Below are positions 6,140-9,149 of a DNA stretch of 9,149 nucleotides, one piece after another. The DNA is taken from the NCBI GenBank assembly GCA_019322385.1, contig JAHWIS010000081.1, positions 1-9,149 of the forward strand, written 5' to 3'. Made by a program: the position numbers and the translations under genes. How positions within the stretch are numbered: position 1 is the first letter of the stretch; every line of letters begins with the position of its first letter. The notes below the pieces were generated by a model. That model saw nothing but the letters and a program-made list of their open reading frames with translations. It was not told where the DNA came from and searched no databases. The stretch comes from Candidatus Woesearchaeota archaeon. GTDB taxonomy: Archaea > Nanobdellota > Nanobdellia > Woesearchaeales > UBA11576.

Positions 6140-6883
6140 TTAATCGTTCTCTACCCTTGGAGCAAGTATGAAGCTGAGGAAGATCTTATCGACTGATTTG
6201 TACTCAAGCTTCAATGGGTAGTCCTTGTTGAATTGTATTGTCACGTCATCTGCCAGCTTGCCGCCGAGTATCATCTTCTTGAGATATTCGATCGAGTATT
6301 TTGCCTTTATCTTGTCTGGCGTATCAGACACAACTATCGTATCTCCTTTGGATGGTATCTCTATCTTTGCCTTGCTCAGGTCCCCTTCTGCGACAACTGT
6401 CAGTTTCTTCGGCTCTGCTATGAAGCTCACGCTCTCTGCAACAACATCCACATCTTCGATCGCATCTGTCAGCACCGCTGTCTTTGTCTTTATTGTGACA
6501 GGGAAGTTCAGGTCAGGCACTTTCTGCTCTTTTTCTTCGATGTCGATGATCGGCAGGTAGAATGTCCTTGTTGAGTCCCCTTCAAGCATTATCTTAAGCT
6601 TGTCTTCCTCTATCTCCATTGTCAGCGAATCAGAACCCTTTGCCCTCCTCAGTATCTGCTTGAGGTTTGTAAGGTTTATCGCGAGATCTACCTCCTTCTC
6701 TACCTTATATTCTGTGAATGCACTGGAAAGGAGCTTGAAGATGACCATCGCCACATTGGCTGGATCCATGGCTACAAGTTCCATAGAATTTGGTTTTATC
6801 TTGAAAGAAGCCTCATTGACAAGCTCAGATATGATCGATACGCTGTCCTTTAAGTAGTTCGGTTCTGCTAGAGTGAGCCTCAT
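6140..6883 (-). CDS. pcn: DNA polymerase sliding clamp (PCNA)
   Basis: PCNA forms a trimeric ring around DNA that tethers replicative polymerases, FEN1, ligase and other repair enzymes. The 247-residue length is standard. The N-terminal domain contains the family signature around ELVAMDPANVAMVIFKL (35-51). The interdomain connector, where partner PIP boxes dock, falls at about 115-128 (DIEEKEQKVPDLNF). The second domain begins with FPVTIKTKTAVLTDAIEDV and ends with the conserved LAPRVE near the C-terminus (240-245). Sequence conservation is ordinary, with no truncation. Only one PCNA gene is visible here, so a homotrimer is the default assumption. It lies 124 bp downstream of PAN on the same strand, with its own promoter and terminator. 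ATG 6883 is supported by a purine-rich site seven bases upstream. Confidence 0.97.
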   Translation of the reverse strand: MRLTLAEPNYLKDSVSIISELVNEASFKIKPNSMELVAMDPANVAMVIFKLLSSAFTEYKVEKEVDLAINLTNLKQILRRAKGSDSLTMEIEEDKLKIMLEGDSTRTFYLPIIDIEEKEQKVPDLNFPVTIKTKTAVLTDAIEDVDVVAESVSFIAEPKKLTVVAEGDLSKAKIEIPSKGDTIVVSDTPDKIKAKYSIEYLKKMILGGKLADDVTIQFNKDYPLKLEYKSVDKIFLSFILAPRVEND

Positions 6884-6890
6884 TTTTATA

Positions 6891-6896
6891 CCCCCT
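6891..6896 (-). promoter_or_regulatory. Ribosome binding site of PCNA
   Basis: The minus strand has AGGGGG seven bases before ATG 6883. It is purine-rich but only a partial match to GGAGG, so it is a moderate-quality site. Confidence 0.45.
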
Positions 6897-6918
6897 ATTT
6901 ATTATGTCCCTGCTTAAC

Positions 6919-6936
6919 TGCTACTTGTATTTATTT
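6919..6936 (-). promoter_or_regulatory. PCNA promoter with operator-like motif
   Basis: On the minus strand AAATAAATA (6928-6936) is a plausible TATA box about 48 bp before the PCNA start, leaving a leader of about 20 bases that includes the ribosome binding site. Overlapping it, plus-strand 6919-6933 matches 12 of 15 bases of the 15-mer repeated upstream of the RHH gene (shared core TACTTGTAT at 6922-6930). An alternative TATA box, TTTAAATA (6961-6968), would give a leader of about 55 bases. Confidence 0.4.
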
Positions 6937-6974
6937 GTTGTGGAAACGCCAGAAACACAATATTTAAACAATAC

Positions 6975-7007
6975 AGGCTTTAAAAAGCCTTTTTAAAGGA
7001 TTCAGAA
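6975..7007 (-). terminator. Hairpin and T-tract terminator after PAN
   Basis: After the PAN stop the minus strand reads CCTTTAAAAAGG, overlapping AGGCTTTTTAAAGCCT (6975-6990), two small inverted repeats with a TTTTT run. The A/T-rich stems are weak, so the T tract may be the active element. Confidence 0.45.
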
Positions 7008-8186
7008 TCAGCCAAACATCCGCATGAAATCTTCTCCTTCAAGCTTCTCTTCCTGCTTGACCTTCTCCACTGCTTGCTTGAAGTCCTTTTCATTGACCTT
7101 ATACCTGTTTGTTCGTATCGCAAAATACCCTGCCTCTGTGCATGATGCCTTTATCTCTGCCCCTGAAAAGCCCTTCATCAGCTTACACACCCTGTCGACA
7201 TTGACATTCTTTGCCAGCTGCATGCTCTTTGTATGGATCTTGAATATCTCCTTGATACCTTTCTCATCAGGGTGGGGTATCTGTATGAGCCTGTCAAGCC
7301 TTCCAGGCCGCACAACCGCAGGATCCAATATGTCTTTCCTGTTTGTGCAGCCCACTATCTTGACATTCCCTAGTGGTTTGAACCCATCTATCTCTGCAAG
7401 CAGCTGCATGAATGTCCTCTGCACCTCGCGCTCACCAGAAGTCCCTATATCTACCCGTTTTGCAGCAAGAGCGTCAAGCTCATCGATGAAGATTATCGCT
7501 GGCGCCTTCTCTCTTGCCAGCAGGAATATCTCCTTGATCAGCTTTGCTCCTTCTCCTATGAACTTCTGCACGAGTTCTGACCCGACCACCTCAATGAATG
7601 TCGAGTCAGTCGATGTTGCTACCGCCTTTGCCAGGAGTGTTTTGCCTGTTCCTGGCGGTCCGTACAGAAGTATACCCTTTGGTGGTTTGATACCTACTTT
7701 CTTGAACAACTCTGGTTTTTTGAGTGGAAGCTCTATCACTTCCTTTATCTCCTCTTCCTGCCTGTCAAGCCCTCCGACATCCTTCCATGACACTGTCGGC
7801 TTCTCGACTATGACAAATTTCTCTACATTGAATGATTTTGATAATGGTATCTTCCTCAATACAGTCAGGTTCTTCTGCTCCACAAGAACACTGTCTCCTG
7901 GCGCAAGCTCCTCTATATCATCTGCAACTCCGACATAGAATTCATTGCCGTTGTTCAATCGCAGGAGCACCTTGTCCTCAATGATGTCCTTTATCTCAGC
8001 GACAAGCAGCGGGACCTGTTGGTATTTCTCAAGCTCCCTCTTGAGGTTCTTGACTGTCTCTTTCAGAAGTCGATTCTCATCTTCAAGTGTCTGTATGTCT
8101 GTTGTGTATCCTGCAATTATGCTCCCCAGGATCTCTTTCTCCCTTCCTTCTACCTGAGTTGCTCCTTGCGTTGATCTTGGTGCCAT
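7008..8186 (-). CDS. pan: Proteasome-activating nucleotidase (PAN), AAA+ ATPase
   Basis: PAN is a hexameric cytoplasmic ATPase that unfolds proteins and feeds them into the 20S proteasome. From Met at 8184-8186 it has 392 residues, the usual length. In order: an N-terminal coiled coil (about 30-58), an OB domain (about 59-115), Walker A GPPGTGKT (176-183), the pore loop aromatic Phe209-Ile-Gly, Walker B IIFIDELD (231-238), sensor-1 Asn282, arginine fingers Arg293 and Arg296 (RPGRLDR), and the small-domain GFSGAEI (339-345). The last three residues are Met-Phe-Gly, whereas the HbYX motif that opens the 20S gate normally has Tyr in the middle. A start 12 codons upstream (8222) is open, but the TATA box lies inside that stretch, so 8186 is preferred; the mRNA would then be nearly leaderless. 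Confidence 0.95.
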   Translation of the reverse strand: MAPRSTQGATQVEGREKEILGSIIAGYTTDIQTLEDENRLLKETVKNLKRELEKYQQVPLLVAEIKDIIEDKVLLRLNNGNEFYVGVADDIEELAPGDSVLVEQKNLTVLRKIPLSKSFNVEKFVIVEKPTVSWKDVGGLDRQEEEIKEVIELPLKKPELFKKVGIKPPKGILLYGPPGTGKTLLAKAVATSTDSTFIEVVGSELVQKFIGEGAKLIKEIFLLAREKAPAIIFIDELDALAAKRVDIGTSGEREVQRTFMQLLAEIDGFKPLGNVKIVGCTNRKDILDPAVVRPGRLDRLIQIPHPDEKGIKEIFKIHTKSMQLAKNVNVDRVCKLMKGFSGAEIKASCTEAGYFAIRTNRYKVNEKDFKQAVEKVKQEEKLEGEDFMRMFG

Positions 8187-8210
8187 CCCAAAAACAAAAA
8201 ACTTTTCATG

Positions 8211-8219
8211 GTATATAAA
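8211..8219 (-). promoter_or_regulatory. TATA box of PAN
   Basis: Minus-strand GTATATAAAC complement gives TTTATATAC, centred 29 bp before the ATG at 8184-8186. This predicts initiation within a few bases of the start codon, consistent with no Shine-Dalgarno. The box is nearly symmetrical, so weak transcription in the plus direction is conceivable. Confidence 0.65.
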
Positions 8220-8223
8220 CATT

Positions 8224-8349
8224 ATGATTTATGCTCAACTTGCTTTTGCTATTTTTCTAGGAATGCCACCTAGCGAGCTGAAGGATTCAGAAACGGCTAA
8301 AAATGCAGTTGGGCAGAGTGAATCAGATAATAAACCAGAGCGAGCGTAG
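8224..8349 (+). CDS. Possible 41-residue small protein
   Basis: A short open frame runs from ATG 8224 to TAG 8347-8349. The first 14 residues are hydrophobic (MIYAQLAFAIFLGM) and the rest is polar and charged (ELKDSETAKNAVGQSESD region), like a small membrane-anchored peptide. There is no ribosome binding site, and the nearest TATA-like sequence (8212-8219) is too close upstream to drive translation from this ATG, though it could serve an internal ATG at 8263. It overlaps the inverted-repeat element, so the frame may be chance. Confidence 0.2.
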   Translation: MIYAQLAFAIFLGMPPSELKDSETAKNAVGQSESDNKPERA

Positions 8350-8358
8350 CATTCCTAG
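8257..8358. repeat. 102-bp element bounded by a perfect 10-bp inverted repeat
   Basis: CTAGGAATGC (8257-8266) and GCATTCCTAG (8349-8358) are exact reverse complements. Just inside both arms is a direct repeat AGCGAGC (8272-8278 and 8339-8345), and an internal hairpin CTGAA-GGA-TTCAG lies at 8278-8290. It could be a structured RNA closed by a terminal stem, or a MITE-like element; CTAG at both outer ends could be a target duplication but is itself palindromic. It fills most of the 238-bp PAN/aminopeptidase gap. Confidence 0.5.
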
Positions 8359-8391
8359 TTTATTGGACTTATTCGACAGTAAAGAATAAAC

Positions 8392-8399
8392 TTTAAATA
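8392..8399 (+). promoter_or_regulatory. TATA box of the M29 aminopeptidase gene
   Basis: TTTAAATA is centred about 30 bp before ATG 8425. This predicts a leaderless or nearly leaderless transcript, consistent with no Shine-Dalgarno before the start. Confidence 0.6.
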
Positions 8400-8424
8400 G
8401 ATTCAAAGATTCGGAAAACCCACA

Positions 8425-9149
8425 ATGGTGGACGAACGCATAAAAAAACTGGCAAAGATTCTTGTCGAACACTCGGCTAAGGTAAAGAAAGGTGAAAAGG
8501 TAGTCATAGGTGGTGATGTTGCTGCAGAGCCTCTTATCAAAGAGGTGTACAAGCTCTGCCTGAAAAAGGGCGCACACACTGCTGTCCATGCTCGGCTTCC
8601 AGGCATGTCCTCTATATATTTCAAGCAGGCGTCTCCGTCCCAATTGAAAAAGTTCCCTGAAGTCTTGATGTTTGAATCAAAGAAATCTGATGCGTTCATC
8701 GGCATCCGAGCAACCAGCAATACCCGAGAGCTAAGCAATGTTGATCCCAGAAAAATAGGTGTAAGAGAAAAGATATGCCGCCCCATATCAGATGTTCGCA
8801 TGAAAAAGAGATGGGTGGGCTGCGACTACCCGACAAATGCTCTTGCAATTGAGGCAGGCATGTCTCTCGAGGATTACACTGACTGGTTTTACAAGGCATG
8901 CAACATTGATTATAATTCTATCCCTCGCAAATATGCCAAGCTGAAGAAGATTATTGACAAGGGCAAGGAAGTTAGGATTATTGGAAAGAATACAGACATA
9001 AGATTGAGCATCAGGAACATGGTAGCAAGCATTTGTAAAGGTGATCACAATATCCCTGATGGTGAGGTCTTTACTGCTCCTGAGAAATATTCTGTAGAAG
9101 GCCATATAGAGTTCTCCTATCCTGCTATACGCGGTGGCAATGAAGTTGA
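8425..9149 (+). CDS. M29-family metalloaminopeptidase (3' end outside window)
   Basis: M29 enzymes (AmpT/AmpS/PepS type) are cytoplasmic, dimeric metal-dependent aminopeptidases that remove N-terminal residues from peptides. The window holds the first 241 residues; the frame is still open at the last base, so roughly 60% of a usual 360-410 residue protein is visible. The N-terminal domain is typical (MVDERIKKLAKILVEHSAKV, then KKGEKVVIGG). The family signature NIPDGEVFTAPEKYSVEGHI at 209-228 includes Glu214, which corresponds to the first metal-binding Glu. The remaining ligands (a second Glu, two His, a Tyr and an Asp) would be downstream and cannot be checked. It is divergent from PAN, and a peptide-trimming role after proteasomal degradation is a sensible inference. 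ATG 8425 is placed 30 bp after a TATA box. Confidence 0.9.
   Translation, partial: MVDERIKKLAKILVEHSAKVKKGEKVVIGGDVAAEPLIKEVYKLCLKKGAHTAVHARLPGMSSIYFKQASPSQLKKFPEVLMFESKKSDAFIGIRATSNTRELSNVDPRKIGVREKICRPISDVRMKKRWVGCDYPTNALAIEAGMSLEDYTDWFYKACNIDYNSIPRKYAKLKKIIDKGKEVRIIGKNTDIRLSIRNMVASICKGDHNIPDGEVFTAPEKYSVEGHIEFSYPAIRGGNEV

Noticed and set aside
7024..7938. 304-codon open frame on the plus strand
   Set aside because: It lies wholly antisense to PAN, is serine- and phenylalanine-rich as expected of a complement frame, and has no promoter or domain. PAN's motifs make the minus strand the coding one.
8361..8400. tRNA-like TTCGA sequence (8372-8376)
   Set aside because: No acceptor, D-arm or anticodon stem can be built around it; the region is the aminopeptidase promoter.
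8323..9105. Several minus-strand open frames (8323-8643, 8403-8801, 8788-9105)
   Set aside because: They are antisense to the M29 aminopeptidase, whose plus-strand frame has the family signature and a well-placed TATA box. The real gene is easily missed because it has no stop within the window.

Overview
The window is archaeal chromosomal DNA. It encodes a CDP-archaeol synthase, a PCNA sliding clamp and a proteasome-activating nucleotidase (PAN), and several genes have archaeal TATA boxes 25-35 bp upstream of their starts. Gene content and packing would suit a DPANN lineage such as Woesearchaeota or Pacearchaeota, but that placement is an inference from general appearance; no rRNA gene is present to settle it.

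Positions 1-1804 (+ strand) hold a tightly overlapping polar-lipid head-group operon: archaetidylserine/phosphatidylserine decarboxylase (psd), CDP-alcohol phosphatidyltransferase (pssA) and CDP-archaeol synthase (carS). Together these make CDP-archaeol, then archaetidylserine, then archaetidylethanolamine. The operon probably starts upstream of the window. The decarboxylase has Asn where the family's catalytic Asp is expected.

Positions 1805-8186 (- strand) hold five genes. In transcription order they are PAN, PCNA, a small ribbon-helix-helix (RHH) regulator, a 994-residue protein with two calcineurin-like phosphoesterase domains (the first degenerate, the second with all metal-ligand motifs), and an unrecognised 153-residue protein that converges directly on carS. 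T-rich or hairpin-like terminators follow PAN and PCNA. Upstream of the RHH gene are five copies of a short odd palindrome, GTAWTAC, spaced at approximate multiples of 18 bp. This is probably the regulator's operator array. A related 15-mer (12/15) lies in the PCNA promoter.

Positions 8187-8424 separate PAN from a divergent M29 aminopeptidase that runs off the window's 3' end. This gap holds a promoter for each gene and a 102-bp element bounded by a perfect 10-bp inverted repeat, which could be a small structured RNA, a MITE-like repeat or part of a 41-codon ORF. PAN and the aminopeptidase form a divergent protein-turnover pair.

Most worth a second look: the phased GTAWTAC array, the double-phosphoesterase giant, the 102-bp inverted-repeat element, the Asp-to-Asn change in psd, and the PAN C-terminus with Phe in place of Tyr in the HbYX motif.
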